From Streptosporangiales bacterium (lineage in GTDB: Bacteria > Actinomycetota > Actinomycetes > Streptosporangiales > Streptosporangiaceae), in assembly GCA_009784565.1 (NCBI GenBank), contig WRBL01000003.1, positions 1-53,530 of the forward strand: a DNA stretch of 53,530 bases, given 5' to 3'. Positions 41,596-51,040 of this stretch are shown here, in pieces. Every line of letters starts with the position of its first letter. The first letter of the stretch is position 1. The position numbers were made by a program, and so were the translations under genes. A model generated the notes under the pieces. That model ran no database searches. It was not told where the DNA came from and saw only the letters and a list, made by a program, of their open reading frames with translations.

Positions 41596-42380
41596 GCCCT
41601 ATCAGAGTTCCCGGGGATCCACGGGGCCGGTTTCTTCTCCAGCATGGCCGAGATGCCGGCCCGTCCCTCCTCGCTCGCGAAGTGGCGCGACGACAGCGCC
41701 TGCAGCCGCTCGAACGCGGCGGCCGGGTCTTCGGAGGGGACGGTGCGCCTCAGGCGCTTGGCGGCGGCGAGGGCTTCCGGGCCCCCGCGGACCAGCGCGC
41801 CCGTGTACGCGGCGACCGCGGAGTCCAGTTCGCCGGAGGGGACGGCGCGGTTCACCAGCCCCGTCCGCACCGCCTCGGCCGCGTCGAACGCGGACCCGGT
41901 CAGGAAGTACTCGTGGGCCGCGGTCGGGTTCATCCGCGCCAGCACCGGCACCGCGATGATGGCCGGCACCACCCCGATCCGCACCTCCGAGAACGCGAAG
42001 GTGGCGTCGGCGGGCGCGACCACGATGTCGCACGCGGCCATGAGCCCGATCCCGCCCGCCCGGACGGCTCCGTTGACCCGGGCCACGACCGGGCAGCGGT
42101 GCTCGGCGATGCGGGTCAGCACGGACGGGAAGGAGACCGGTCCCGGCCCCTTCCCGTCCCCCTGCTCCTTGAGGTCCGCGCCGGCGCAGAACGCGGGTCC
42201 TTCGCCGGTGATGACGATCGCCCGGACCGAGGGGTCGCCGGCGCAGGCGTCCAGGGCGGACGCCAGTTCCGACACCAGCTGCCGGGACAGCGCGTTGCGG
42301 TTGCGCGCGGAATCCAGCAGCACCGTCGCCACTCCGCGCTCGACCGTCGTCCTTACCAGGGGTTCAGCGGAAACATTCAC
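41592..42380 (-). CDS. Enoyl-CoA hydratase/isomerase family protein
   Basis: 262 residues. The oxyanion segment GPAFCAGADLKEQGDG and VNGAVRAGGIGLMAACDIVVA are typical of crotonases, and the position of the second catalytic acid (FSEVRIGVVPAI) has the Glu. It would hydrate an enoyl-CoA or, by context, an Atu/Liu-type glutaconyl-CoA (AtuE/LiuC role). GTG 42380 is six bases from CATACT (minus strand of 42387-42392) and has no Shine-Dalgarno. First gene of a two-gene operon with the TetR regulator, divergent from an acyl-CoA dehydrogenase. Confidence 0.9.
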   Translation of the reverse strand: MNVSAEPLVRTTVERGVATVLLDSARNRNALSRQLVSELASALDACAGDPSVRAIVITGEGPAFCAGADLKEQGDGKGPGPVSFPSVLTRIAEHRCPVVARVNGAVRAGGIGLMAACDIVVAPADATFAFSEVRIGVVPAIIAVPVLARMNPTAAHEYFLTGSAFDAAEAVRTGLVNRAVPSGELDSAVAAYTGALVRGGPEALAAAKRLRRTVPSEDPAAAFERLQALSSRHFASEEGRAGISAMLEKKPAPWIPGNSDRA

Positions 42381-42398
42381 TTGACAAGTATGTCAAGT
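42379..42398. promoter_or_regulatory. Perfect 8-4-8 inverted repeat, TetR-type operator
   Basis: ACTTGACA-AGTA-TGTCAAGT sits between the divergent hydratase and dehydrogenase genes. It contains a TTGACA that could be the -35 box of the dehydrogenase (17 bases before CACGGT at 42404-42409) and covers the -10 region of the hydratase. Repressor binding would block both promoters. Confidence 0.8.
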
Positions 42399-42416
42399 AA
42401 AGCCACGGTAGTCACC

Positions 42417-43565
<1,149 letters not shown>

Positions 43566-43570
43566 ACGGG

Positions 43571-44449
43571 TTAACCGCCCGCGGGAGCGAACCCGTACAG
43601 CCGCTGGGGGTTCCCGGCCAGGATGGCGTCCCGCGCCTCCCGCCCGGGGACCCAGTCGGCGAGGAGGTCGGCCAGGTCGCCGTCGTTGGGCATGGGCCCC
43701 CAGAAACCGACGTGCGGCCAGTCCGACCCGTACACGCACCGGTCCGGCACGGCCTCGGCCAGCGCCCGCGCGAACGGGATGACCGGGGCGTAGGGCGGAT
43801 CGGCCAGCCGGCTGGCGCCCGAGAGCTTCACCCACGCGCCGTCGCGGGCCAGCCCGAGAACCGACTGCCATTCCGCCGAGCCGGGACCGGCGGCTATGTC
43901 GGGCACCCCCAGGTGGTCGAGCACGTACGGCACCGTGAGCCGGGACAGCCGCGGGGCCAGCGCGGCGAGATCGCGGGCGGAGCTGAACAGCTGCAGGTGC
44001 CAGCCCATCTCGGCGCAGATGCCCTCCATCCGGGGGAGATGGCCGAGGCCGGTGCCGCCGCCGGTCATCGTGTTCAGCCGCAGGCCGGTCACGCCCGCGT
44101 CGTCGAGTTCGGCCAGCAGGCGGTCCGGCGGGTCCGGGTCGATGACCGCGACGCCCCGCAGCCGGAACGGATGCGCGCGCAGCGCCCGCAGCAGTTCGGA
44201 GTTGTCGGTGCCATGCACGCTGACCTGCACCAGGACGCCGTAGGCCATGCCGGTGGCGTCCAGCATCCGCAGGTAGTCCGCGGTGCGGGCGGGCGGCGGG
44301 GTGAAGCTCCGCCCGGGAATGAGCGAGTCTCCGACCACGTGCGCGTGCGTGTCGACGGCGCCCGGCGGGACCGCGATCCGGGACGGGGCCCGGGGCGCCG
44401 GGTCCGGCCCGCGCCCGGTCTCTTCTTTCCTGTCCTCCGGAAAATCCAT
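43571..44449 (-). CDS. Amidohydrolase, 2-pyrone-4,6-dicarboxylate lactonase-like
   Basis: 292 residues, a TIM-barrel hydrolase of the PDC-lactonase (LigI-like) family. VDTHAHVVGD is the first metal-like motif, DHLG the third strand and CVYGSDWPHVGFW the late Asp motif. Relatives open lactone rings of pyrone or muconolactone-type acids, steps that follow extradiol cleavage of gallate or protocatechuate. That would link to the dioxygenase at 6.7-8.0 kb, though the genes are 36 kb apart. The start at 44449 gives a 25-residue polar lead; a GTG nearer PPGAVDTHAH is possible. Gene ends five bases from the dehydrogenase stop. Confidence 0.8.
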   Translation of the reverse strand: MDFPEDRKEETGRGPDPAPRAPSRIAVPPGAVDTHAHVVGDSLIPGRSFTPPPARTADYLRMLDATGMAYGVLVQVSVHGTDNSELLRALRAHPFRLRGVAVIDPDPPDRLLAELDDAGVTGLRLNTMTGGGTGLGHLPRMEGICAEMGWHLQLFSSARDLAALAPRLSRLTVPYVLDHLGVPDIAAGPGSAEWQSVLGLARDGAWVKLSGASRLADPPYAPVIPFARALAEAVPDRCVYGSDWPHVGFWGPMPNDGDLADLLADWVPGREARDAILAGNPQRLYGFAPAGG

Positions 44450-44620
44450 ATGCCTAACGGATCACCGCTACTCCTCCGTGTCCAGGTTTCCCCGCCGCCT
44501 GGGTCTTACCGGAGGTCTCTGAGGGTGTCTGTCGGTACGGGATCCATGCTTGCCGTGATGCTGCAGCTAATAAAGCGCTGACAAACGTAAATAACTCCTT
44601 TATTTTTTTGAGTGATTGGT

Positions 44621-44650
44621 AGTGACCTGGATCACTTTGAGAGTTACGAT
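44621..44650 (+). promoter_or_regulatory. MFS transporter promoter with Crp-like site
   Basis: AGTGA-CCTGGA-TCACT at 44621-44636 is a perfect GTGA-N6-TCAC site of Crp/GlxR type. It overlaps a -35-like GTGACC (44622-44627); 17 bases on is TACGAT (44645-44650), a good -10. Start of transcription would be near 44657. The whole gap 44450-44704 is AT-rich. Confidence 0.6.
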
Positions 44651-44664
44651 GCCTGCAATCGCTC

Positions 44665-44676
44665 ACTGTATACAGT
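44665..44676. promoter_or_regulatory. GntR-type palindrome in the MFS leader
   Basis: ACTGTATACAGT is a perfect 12-bp palindrome centred on GTATAC, the pattern of GntR-family operators. It lies about ten bases after the predicted transcription start and 28 bases before the start codon. Confidence 0.6.
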
Positions 44677-44704
44677 ATGAGGCTTCGAAGGAGAAAGGCC
44701 GAAG

Positions 44705-46111
44705 ATGGCCATTTCCAAAACTCCCAGTTATCAAGAAATCCAGGGCGCCACCGGGCGCGTATTCCGGGTCGGCGAGTCGTCGCAGGAGATCCTCGGCCGG
44801 TCCCGGAACTACATGGTGTATCTCCCGTGGGTCGCGATGATGCTGGCCGGCATCTACGAGTACGCCTACGGGTCGGCGGTCGACACGCTCCAGAGCGCCT
44901 ACGGGTGGAGCGACACGGTCACCTTCCTGTTCTCCGCGATCTGGGGCCTGTTCCAGGCGGGCATCGCGCTCCCGGCGGGCCAGCTGCGCGAGAAGAACAT
45001 CGTGTCGGCCCGGACGGCCATGTTCGCCGGCGGAGTGTTCGCCGGCATCGGGCTCATCACCCTGGGCAACACCAGCAACATCGCGATCAACATCATCGGG
45101 TTCGGGCTCATCGGCGGCACCGGCGCCGGCCTGATCTACGCCACCTGCATCAACATGGTGGGCAAGTGGTTCCCGGAGAAGAAGGGCGCCCGAACCGGTT
45201 TCGTCAACGGCGGCTTCGCCTACGGGTCGATCCCGTTCATCGTTATCTTCAACTACTGGTTCACGGTCGGCAACCACTCCTGGGTGCTTGACTTGATCGG
45301 CGCCTTCGTCATCGTGGGCGTCTGCGCGTGCGCCTACTTCTTCAAGGACCCGCCGAAGAACTGGTGGCCGGAAGACGTCGACCCCACGCGCTGGGAGAGC
45401 AACGCCGGCAAGGCCAAGCGGAACCTGGAGAAGAACCCGCCCGCCCAGAAGCAGTTCACCTGGGGCGAGGCCATGCGCCGGTGGCAGATGTACGCCCTGT
45501 GGGGCGCCCTGGTGCTGACCTCGGGCGTCTCCTTCTTCGGCATCGCCTTCGAGTCGCACTACGCCAAGGACCTCGGCTGGGCGGCGTTCGTGGCGACGGT
45601 CTCGGCCGTCCTGCTGGCGCTGGTCAACGGCGTCGGCCGCGCCATCGTCGGCTGGTCCTCGGACCTGATCGGCCGCAAGCAGACGCTGATCGCGATCTGC
45701 GTGATCCTCGGCCTGGCCCAGTGGGGCACCGTGTGGGCCGGGTCCATGCACAACGAGATCCTGTTCTTCGTCTTCGCGGTCGTCTCCGGCTTCGGCGGCG
45801 GGGCGTTCTACCCGATGTTCGCGATGATGACGCCGGACTACTTCGGAGAGAACTACAACGCCAGCAACTACGGCACGGTCTACAGCGGCAAGCTGGTCGG
45901 CGTGTTCTGCGCGCCGCTGGGCGCCGCGTTCGTCGCCGCCGAGGGCTACACGGCCACCTACATCCTGGCCGGGGCCATCGGCCTCGTATCCGCCCTGCTG
46001 GTGCTGACCCTGCGCCAGCCCAAGGCGGGGATCGTCGACCCGGCGTCGGTCCCGGCCCAGTCCGTTCCCTCGGAAGACCCGGCCAGGTCCCAGGTCACGT
46101 CCGAGGAGTAA
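44705..46111 (+). CDS. MFS transporter, oxalate/formate antiporter (OFA) type
   Basis: 468 residues, twelve membrane segments with a long polar central loop (DPPKNWWPEDVDPTRWES...). NIIGFGLIGGTGAGLIYATCINMVGKWFPEKKGARTGFVNGGFAYGS is typical of the OFA/monocarboxylate group, which includes oxalate:formate and other organic-acid carriers. AAGGAGAAAGG lies eight bases before the ATG. It is controlled by two palindromes in its leader and ended by a strong hairpin. The lactate permease shares the Crp-like element, so both may respond to the carbon state of the cell. Substrate is unknown. Confidence 0.9.
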   Translation: MAISKTPSYQEIQGATGRVFRVGESSQEILGRSRNYMVYLPWVAMMLAGIYEYAYGSAVDTLQSAYGWSDTVTFLFSAIWGLFQAGIALPAGQLREKNIVSARTAMFAGGVFAGIGLITLGNTSNIAINIIGFGLIGGTGAGLIYATCINMVGKWFPEKKGARTGFVNGGFAYGSIPFIVIFNYWFTVGNHSWVLDLIGAFVIVGVCACAYFFKDPPKNWWPEDVDPTRWESNAGKAKRNLEKNPPAQKQFTWGEAMRRWQMYALWGALVLTSGVSFFGIAFESHYAKDLGWAAFVATVSAVLLALVNGVGRAIVGWSSDLIGRKQTLIAICVILGLAQWGTVWAGSMHNEILFFVFAVVSGFGGGAFYPMFAMMTPDYFGENYNASNYGTVYSGKLVGVFCAPLGAAFVAAEGYTATYILAGAIGLVSALLVLTLRQPKAGIVDPASVPAQSVPSEDPARSQVTSEE

Positions 46112-46141
46112 CCGTCGACAGGCTAATCAGAAACGGGAGAT

Positions 46142-46171
46142 GGCCCGGACCGGCCTGGCCCGGTCCGGGCC
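46142..46171 (+). terminator. Hairpin terminator of the MFS gene
   Basis: GGCCCGGACCG and CGGTCCGGGCC are perfect 11-bp arms with an eight-base loop, about 30 bases after the MFS stop. No T-run follows, as is common in GC-rich actinomycetes. Confidence 0.7.
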
Positions 46172-46190
46172 GTTGCGGCGGGCGGCGTTC

Positions 46191-46228
46191 AACGTTAACG
46201 TTTCCTGAATAATTCGGAAACGATCGTT
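46191..46228. promoter_or_regulatory. Three nested palindromes before the YbjQ-like gene
   Basis: AACGTTAACGTT (46191-46202, perfect 12 bp), CGTTTCC-N10-GGAAACG (46199-46205 and 46216-46222) and AACGATCGTT (46219-46228, perfect 10 bp) overlap in 38 bases just before the Shine-Dalgarno. They share the AACG half-site, suggesting a protein that binds several times. Confidence 0.6.
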
Positions 46229-46243
46229 ACGGGGGAACGCGTC

Positions 46244-47089
46244 ATGCCGCTGTTCGGAAGCAACCAGTCCGGCCGGGAAAAGTGGGAGCCGGCGGCCGCC
46301 GACTCGAGGCTGGCCCACACCGCCGGGGCCAATCCGTCCGGGGTCTTCACCTCCGACCTGTCGGTGTCGGAGTACGTCCTGCTCGGCGAGGCGGGCTTCG
46401 AGCCTCTCGGTTTCGTCGTGGGCTCATCGATCTACCATGTCGGGATGCAGCAGGGCCGCTGGTCCCAGAACATGGAGATGCAGCAGCTGACGCAGGCCAT
46501 GTATAACGCCCGGGAACTGGCGATCTCCCGGATGCGGGCGGAGTCCGACCACCTCGGGGCCGACGGGATCGTCGGGGTCAACCTGAAGATGCAGATGTAC
46601 GCCTGGGGCCAGGAAGTGCTGGAGTTCGTGGCCACCGGCACCGCCGTGAAGTCCCTCAGCGGCCAGGGCGCCCACCGGGCCCCGGACGGCCGGGCCTTCA
46701 CCTCCGACCTGTCCGCCCAGGACTTCTTCCGGCTGCTGGCCGCGGGCGCGGTCCCGGTCGCGTTCGTCCTCGGCACCTGCGTTTACCACATCGCCCACCA
46801 GTCGGCGATGCAGTCGCTGAAGCAGATCGGCCAGAACCAGGAGATGGTCCAGTTCACGCAGGGGGTCTACGACGCGCGCGAACTCGCCCTGTCCCGTATG
46901 CAGGCCGAGGCGGATGCGGCCCGGGCGTCGGGGATCGTCGGCGTCAGCGTCGAGGTCATGAACCATGTCTGGGGCGCTCACGCCACTGAGTTCCTCGCCA
47001 CCGGCACCGCCATCCGGCGGCTGAACGATGAGCACCGCCTGCCCGAGACCTCCCCGAAGCCCTCGTTCACGCTGGGCCTCGACCGCTAG
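46244..47089 (+). CDS. Tandem YbjQ-like (heavy-metal-binding domain) protein
   Basis: 281 residues made of two related halves. Half one (about 30-145) has VFTSDLSVSEYVLLGEAGF, TQAMYNARELAISRMRAE and EVLEFVATGTAVKSL; half two (about 155-265) repeats these as AFTSDLSAQDFFRLLAAGA, TQGVYDARELALSRMQAE and HATEFLATGTAIRRL. Single YbjQ/UPF0145 proteins form pentamers and were named heavy-metal-binding from sequence only; their role is unknown. A gene duplication and fusion explains this one. GGGGGA lies seven bases before the ATG, and a set of palindromes lies upstream. Confidence 0.82.
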   Translation: MPLFGSNQSGREKWEPAAADSRLAHTAGANPSGVFTSDLSVSEYVLLGEAGFEPLGFVVGSSIYHVGMQQGRWSQNMEMQQLTQAMYNARELAISRMRAESDHLGADGIVGVNLKMQMYAWGQEVLEFVATGTAVKSLSGQGAHRAPDGRAFTSDLSAQDFFRLLAAGAVPVAFVLGTCVYHIAHQSAMQSLKQIGQNQEMVQFTQGVYDARELALSRMQAEADAARASGIVGVSVEVMNHVWGAHATEFLATGTAIRRLNDEHRLPETSPKPSFTLGLDR

Positions 47090-47173
47090 CCCCGGCCCGC
47101 CGGGCGGACCGCGCCCTGGAGCGACGTGCCCCTCCCGCTCACTCGCGATCACGCACGCGTCAACCGTTGGGGA

Positions 47174-47186
47174 TAATGTTTTTGAA
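47174..47186 (+). promoter_or_regulatory. -10 box of a probable leaderless promoter for the double-TetR gene
   Basis: TAATGT at 47174-47179 is followed by six bases and ATG 47186, with no Shine-Dalgarno. Confidence 0.45.
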
Positions 47187-48415
47187 TGGTTCGGAGAGAC
47201 GAGATCCTCGACACCGCGTCGCGGCTGTTCGCGTTGTCGGGGCTGCGGACCTCGCTGCAGGACATCGCGGACGCGTGCGGGATCCAGCCCGGGAGCCTGT
47301 ACCACCACTTCGATTCCAAGGAATCGATCGTCATCGAGCTTCTCCGGCGGTACCACGCCGAGTTGGACCGGGTGGCGGAACGGGCCCGTGACCAGCTCAA
47401 AGACCTGGACCCGCGGCAGGCCGACAGGCAGATCATCCGGCTCGGAACCGACCTCGCCGAATGCGCGGTCCGGAACTCCGCCGCCGTCCAGTTCACGTTC
47501 TACGAGCCGCCCGCCGGGGCGAGCGAGGACCTCGCCCGCCTCGCGGGCCGGCCGCCGGCCGCGGCCGAGGCGGCGGTGCTCGACACGCTGCGGACCGCCC
47601 GCTCGGGCGGAGTCGTCCGGGACGGGACGGACCTGGAGATGCTTACCAGCCGCCTCATCCACACCATGCTTCACGTGGCGCTCGGGCTGTTCGACCGGTA
47701 TCCGGCCGTCCGCCCGGTGGCCGGCCGGCTGGGCGCGATCATGCTGCACGGAGTGGCCGCGGTGCCGCCGTCCGACGGCGAACTCGACCGCTCGGCGGCG
47801 CTCGCGGCGGTCGACGAGGTCATCCGGACATGGGAGGTTCCCGGCGTGAGCGCCAACGGCGACCGGGCCGAGCTGATCCGGCAGGCCGCCCGCGCGGAAT
47901 TCGGGCGCCGGGGGTACGAGGTCACCACCGTCCGGGACATCGCGGGCGCGGCCGGGGTGAGCACCGGCAGCGTGTACCGGACGATCGGCTCCAAAGAGGA
48001 GCTCCTCGGAACGATCATGGACGCGTTCTCACGGAAGGTCGTGGCGGGCTGGAGCGCCGCGCTCGGCTCGGGCGCCACTCCCGTGGAGAAGCTGGACGCC
48101 CTGGTCTGGCTGCAGATCAACGTGCTGGAGCAGTTCAACGACGAGTACAAGACCCAGCTCGCCTGGATGCGCCAGTCCCCGCCGGACGCGAACACCCCCG
48201 GCCAGCCGATCCCGATGGTAATCCGGCAGGTCAGGTCGCTCCTGGCCGAGGGCAGCCGGGACGGGCAGATCCGGGTGGACAGCCCGTCCGCCGAGCTGAC
48301 CGCGCGCTGCGTGATCGAGCTGAGCTGGATGCCCGAGCGCATCATCCGCGACTCGGGCACCCGCCCGGCCCTGGTCCACGCCCGCGACACGCTGATCCGG
48401 GGCGTCGCCGCCTAG
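47186..48415 (+). CDS. Double TetR regulator (two TetR proteins in one chain)
   Basis: 409 residues, twice the normal TetR length. The first DNA-binding domain is EILDTASRLFALSGLRTSLQDIADACGIQPGSLYHHFDSKESIVIELL at about 5-52, followed by a helical ligand domain. A second complete TetR begins near residue 225: ELIRQAARAEFGRRGYEVTTVRDIAGAAGVSTGSVYRTIGSKEELL, with its own ligand domain ending in VIELSWMPERI. A single chain thus carries a built-in pseudo-dimer. It converges on the amidohydrolase with a 4-base stop overlap and is the nearest candidate regulator for the P450/AveC cluster. Confidence 0.88.
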   Translation: MVRRDEILDTASRLFALSGLRTSLQDIADACGIQPGSLYHHFDSKESIVIELLRRYHAELDRVAERARDQLKDLDPRQADRQIIRLGTDLAECAVRNSAAVQFTFYEPPAGASEDLARLAGRPPAAAEAAVLDTLRTARSGGVVRDGTDLEMLTSRLIHTMLHVALGLFDRYPAVRPVAGRLGAIMLHGVAAVPPSDGELDRSAALAAVDEVIRTWEVPGVSANGDRAELIRQAARAEFGRRGYEVTTVRDIAGAAGVSTGSVYRTIGSKEELLGTIMDAFSRKVVAGWSAALGSGATPVEKLDALVWLQINVLEQFNDEYKTQLAWMRQSPPDANTPGQPIPMVIRQVRSLLAEGSRDGQIRVDSPSAELTARCVIELSWMPERIIRDSGTRPALVHARDTLIRGVAA

Positions 48416-49695
48416 CTGCTCGGCAGCTTGGACGCCAGGTCCAGCACGCTGACCGGGCCGGTGCCCTCCTTCTTGAGCCGGGGCGAGGACCGGTAGCCGA
48501 GGTCGACGTCCTTCGCCTGGGCGCGGAGCGCGCCGACGGTCGCGTCCTCCTTCCGCACGTGGGAGAACGGGTCGAAGGAGAAGATCCGCAGCGCGTTCTG
48601 GTAGGTGATCTTGTCGGCCTCGGCCTTGGGCACGCCGTCCAGGCTGGCGGCCAGGGACTCCGGGGCACCGGGCCACATCGAGTCCGAATGCGGGTAGTCG
48701 CATTCCCAGGTGACCATGTCCAGGTTCAGCCGGTCCCGGCTGGCGACGCCGAAGTCGTCGGCGATGAAGCAGGTGACCACGCGCTCGAGGAACACCTCGC
48801 TGGGCAGCCGGTCCCCGAAGTCCTGGTGGGTCCACGCCCGGTGCTGCTTGTAGACCCGGTCGGCCCGCTCCAGGAAGTAGGGGATCCAGCCGATGCCGCC
48901 CTCGCTGAGCGCGAACGTCACGCCGGGGAACTTCCGCAGCACGCGGGACCACAGCAGGTCGGCGGCGGCCTGCACGATGTTGATCGGCTGCAGGGTGATC
49001 ATCGTGTCCACCGGCGCGTCCAGCGCGGTGACCACCACCTGCGAGGACGAGCCGATGTGCAGGCAGACGATCGTGCCGGTGTCGCTGCACGCCTGCCAGA
49101 ACGGGTCCCAGTGCTCGCTGTGCAGGGACGGGAGCTGGAGTTTCTCCGGGTTCTCCGAGAACGTGACCGCGTGGCAGCCCTTGGCCGCCATCCGCCGCAC
49201 CTCGGCGGCCATCAGCTCCGGATCCCAGATCGGCGGCAGGGCCAGGGGGATCATCCGGCCCGGGTAGGCGCCGCACCACTCGTCGACGTGCCAGTCGTTG
49301 TAGGCCCGCAGGACGGCGAGGGCGAGGTCCTTGTCCTCGGCCCGGGCGAAGTACTGGCCGCAGAACTGCGGGTAGGACGGGAAGTTCATGGACGCCAGCA
49401 CGCCGCCGGCGTTCATGTCGCGGATCCGCTCGCCGATGTCGAAGCAGCCGGGCCGCATCTCGCCGAACTTGGTCGGCTCGATGCCGTACTCGTCCGGGGG
49501 ACGGCCCGCCACCGCGTTCAGGCCGACGTTGGTGGCTTCCTGGCCCTCGAAGACCCAGGCGTCGGTGCCGTCCTCCTTGGTGATCACCTTCGGCGCCTGG
49601 TCTTTGTACTTCGCCGGGATATGGCCGGAGAACATGTCGGGCGGCTCGACGACGTGGTCGTCGACCGAGACGAGGATGAGGTCGTCGATGTTCAT
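48412..49695 (-). CDS. Amidohydrolase family protein (ACMSD-like)
   Basis: 427 residues. The start VSVDDHVVEPPDMF is the family metal motif (DHVxEP); CLHIGSSSQ supplies the strand with a metal His, and VTWECDYPHSDSMWP the late Asp-His motif. Relatives include ACMSD-type decarboxylases and ring-acid hydrolases. Many actinomycete copies stand beside P450s and have no known reaction. AAGGAG precedes the ATG. It follows the P450 gene by ten bases on the same strand, so the two form an operon and probably act in one pathway. Confidence 0.87.
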   Translation of the reverse strand: MNIDDLILVSVDDHVVEPPDMFSGHIPAKYKDQAPKVITKEDGTDAWVFEGQEATNVGLNAVAGRPPDEYGIEPTKFGEMRPGCFDIGERIRDMNAGGVLASMNFPSYPQFCGQYFARAEDKDLALAVLRAYNDWHVDEWCGAYPGRMIPLALPPIWDPELMAAEVRRMAAKGCHAVTFSENPEKLQLPSLHSEHWDPFWQACSDTGTIVCLHIGSSSQVVVTALDAPVDTMITLQPINIVQAAADLLWSRVLRKFPGVTFALSEGGIGWIPYFLERADRVYKQHRAWTHQDFGDRLPSEVFLERVVTCFIADDFGVASRDRLNLDMVTWECDYPHSDSMWPGAPESLAASLDGVPKAEADKITYQNALRIFSFDPFSHVRKEDATVGALRAQAKDVDLGYRSSPRLKKEGTGPVSVLDLASKLPSS

Positions 49696-49705
49696 GGCGG
49701 TCTCC

Positions 49706-50908
49706 TTATCCGAACAGGACGGGCAGGGACGTGGGGGAGCGGAACACCTGTCCTTTGATGTGCGGGTCGTCGCCGTCCGGGTCCAGGCGCAGGTTCGGGA
49801 GCCGGTCCAGCAGCAAGTTCAGGGCGGTGCGCATCTCGACCCGGGCCAGGTGCATGCCCATGCAGATGTGCGGCCCCTGCCCCCAGCCGACGCTGGGCCG
49901 GGTCTCGCGGCGGATGTCGAACGCGTCCGGGTCGGCCCACCGGGACTCGTCCCGGTTCGCGGCCGCCAGCATGGTCATCACCGTCGACCCCTCGGGGATG
50001 TCCACGCCGTCCAGCGTGGTGTCGCGGGTCGCGACCCGGGTGATGTTGAGCAGCGGCGCCTCGTAGCGGACGGTTTCCTCGATCGCGGAGGGGATGAGCC
50101 CGCGGTCCTCCTTGATCGCCGCCAGCTGGTCCGGCCGCGACAGCAGGGAGAAGAGCAGGTTCCCCGTGGAGCGGTAGGTGGTCTCGACGCCGGCGGGCAG
50201 CAGGAGCCGCAGGAAGGAGAAGATCTCCTCGTCGGTCAGCTTCTCCCCGTCCAGCTCGGCGGCGGCCAGGTCGCTGATCAGGTCGTCCTGGGGCGCCCGG
50301 CGCCGGTCGGTCAGGATGGGACGCAGGTACTCCTTGACCTCCTCGGATGCCGTGATCGCCTCCTCCCGGCGGGTGAAGACCGACAGGATCGAGATGGACC
50401 AGCGCTGGAACTGCCGGAAGTCCTCGCGGGGGAGCCCGAGCATCCCGGCGATGACCTGGGTCGGGAACGGGAACGTGAACTGCCGGACCAGGTCGGCCCG
50501 GCCGTCGCCGGCGAAATTGTCGATCAGGGCGTTCGCTATCGGGACGACCAGGTCGTGCTCCCAGCGGGCGATGGCCTTCTGGCGGAAGGCCGTGGACACC
50601 AGCGCCCGGTACCGCTTGTGCTCCGGGTCGTCCATGCCGAGCATGATGTGCTTGCCCATCACGTCGCCCATGATCAGCTCGATGATCTGGCCGGAGGAGT
50701 AGGTCTCCCCGTCCCGCAGGACCTTCAGGACGTCCTCGTAGCGGTAGACGAAGAACACCGGCTTGGCGTCGTCATGCGGCATGTTCGACATGTCCAGCTG
50801 CTGGACGGGAGTCGCCTTCCGGGCGGCGGCCAGCTCGGGATACGGGTCCCGCGCGTCGCCCGCGACGGCATCGTCGAAGATCTCGAAGTCGCTGTCGTTC
50901 CTGTCCAC
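49706..50908 (-). CDS. Cytochrome P450
   Basis: 400 residues, a soluble class I bacterial P450. The I helix is LLLPAGVETTYRS (Ala-Gly-x-Glu-Thr-Thr), the K helix EETVR, and the heme loop VGWGQGPHICMGMHLARVE. The heme loop has Trp-Gly-Gln-Gly-Pro in place of the usual Phe-G-x-G-x-H, a type seen in fatty-acid and steroid-side-chain P450s. GAGGAGG lies five bases from GTG 50908. It leads a two-gene operon with the amidohydrolase, divergent from the binding-protein/AveC genes. No ferredoxin is nearby. Confidence 0.9.
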   Translation of the reverse strand: MDRNDSDFEIFDDAVAGDARDPYPELAAARKATPVQQLDMSNMPHDDAKPVFFVYRYEDVLKVLRDGETYSSGQIIELIMGDVMGKHIMLGMDDPEHKRYRALVSTAFRQKAIARWEHDLVVPIANALIDNFAGDGRADLVRQFTFPFPTQVIAGMLGLPREDFRQFQRWSISILSVFTRREEAITASEEVKEYLRPILTDRRRAPQDDLISDLAAAELDGEKLTDEEIFSFLRLLLPAGVETTYRSTGNLLFSLLSRPDQLAAIKEDRGLIPSAIEETVRYEAPLLNITRVATRDTTLDGVDIPEGSTVMTMLAAANRDESRWADPDAFDIRRETRPSVGWGQGPHICMGMHLARVEMRTALNLLLDRLPNLRLDPDGDDPHIKGQVFRSPTSLPVLFG

Positions 50909-50954
50909 GGCGCCTCCTCGCAGGCCGGCTTCTCAGCGCCGGCTTTTGTTCCGG

Positions 50955-50983
50955 TTGACACCGATAATGCCATTCTCTAGCGT
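50955..50983 (+). promoter_or_regulatory. Promoter of the binding-protein/AveC operon
   Basis: TTGACA at 50955-50960, 17 bases, TAGCGT at 50978-50983. Transcription would start near 50990, after the possible GTG at 50984. The true start must then be further down, and GGGAG-N5-GTG at 51031-51043 fits. Confidence 0.6.
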
Positions 50984-51040
50984 GTGGAACAAATATTAGG
51001 TTCGCGCCTGTTTCGAGATAGCACTGCCCTGGGAGCGCCT

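Noticed and set aside
41532..42416. N-terminal extension of the acyl-CoA dehydrogenase at 42 kb
   Set aside because: It is antisense to the hydratase gene and has no family similarity; the dehydrogenase homology starts at MVAFTDEH.
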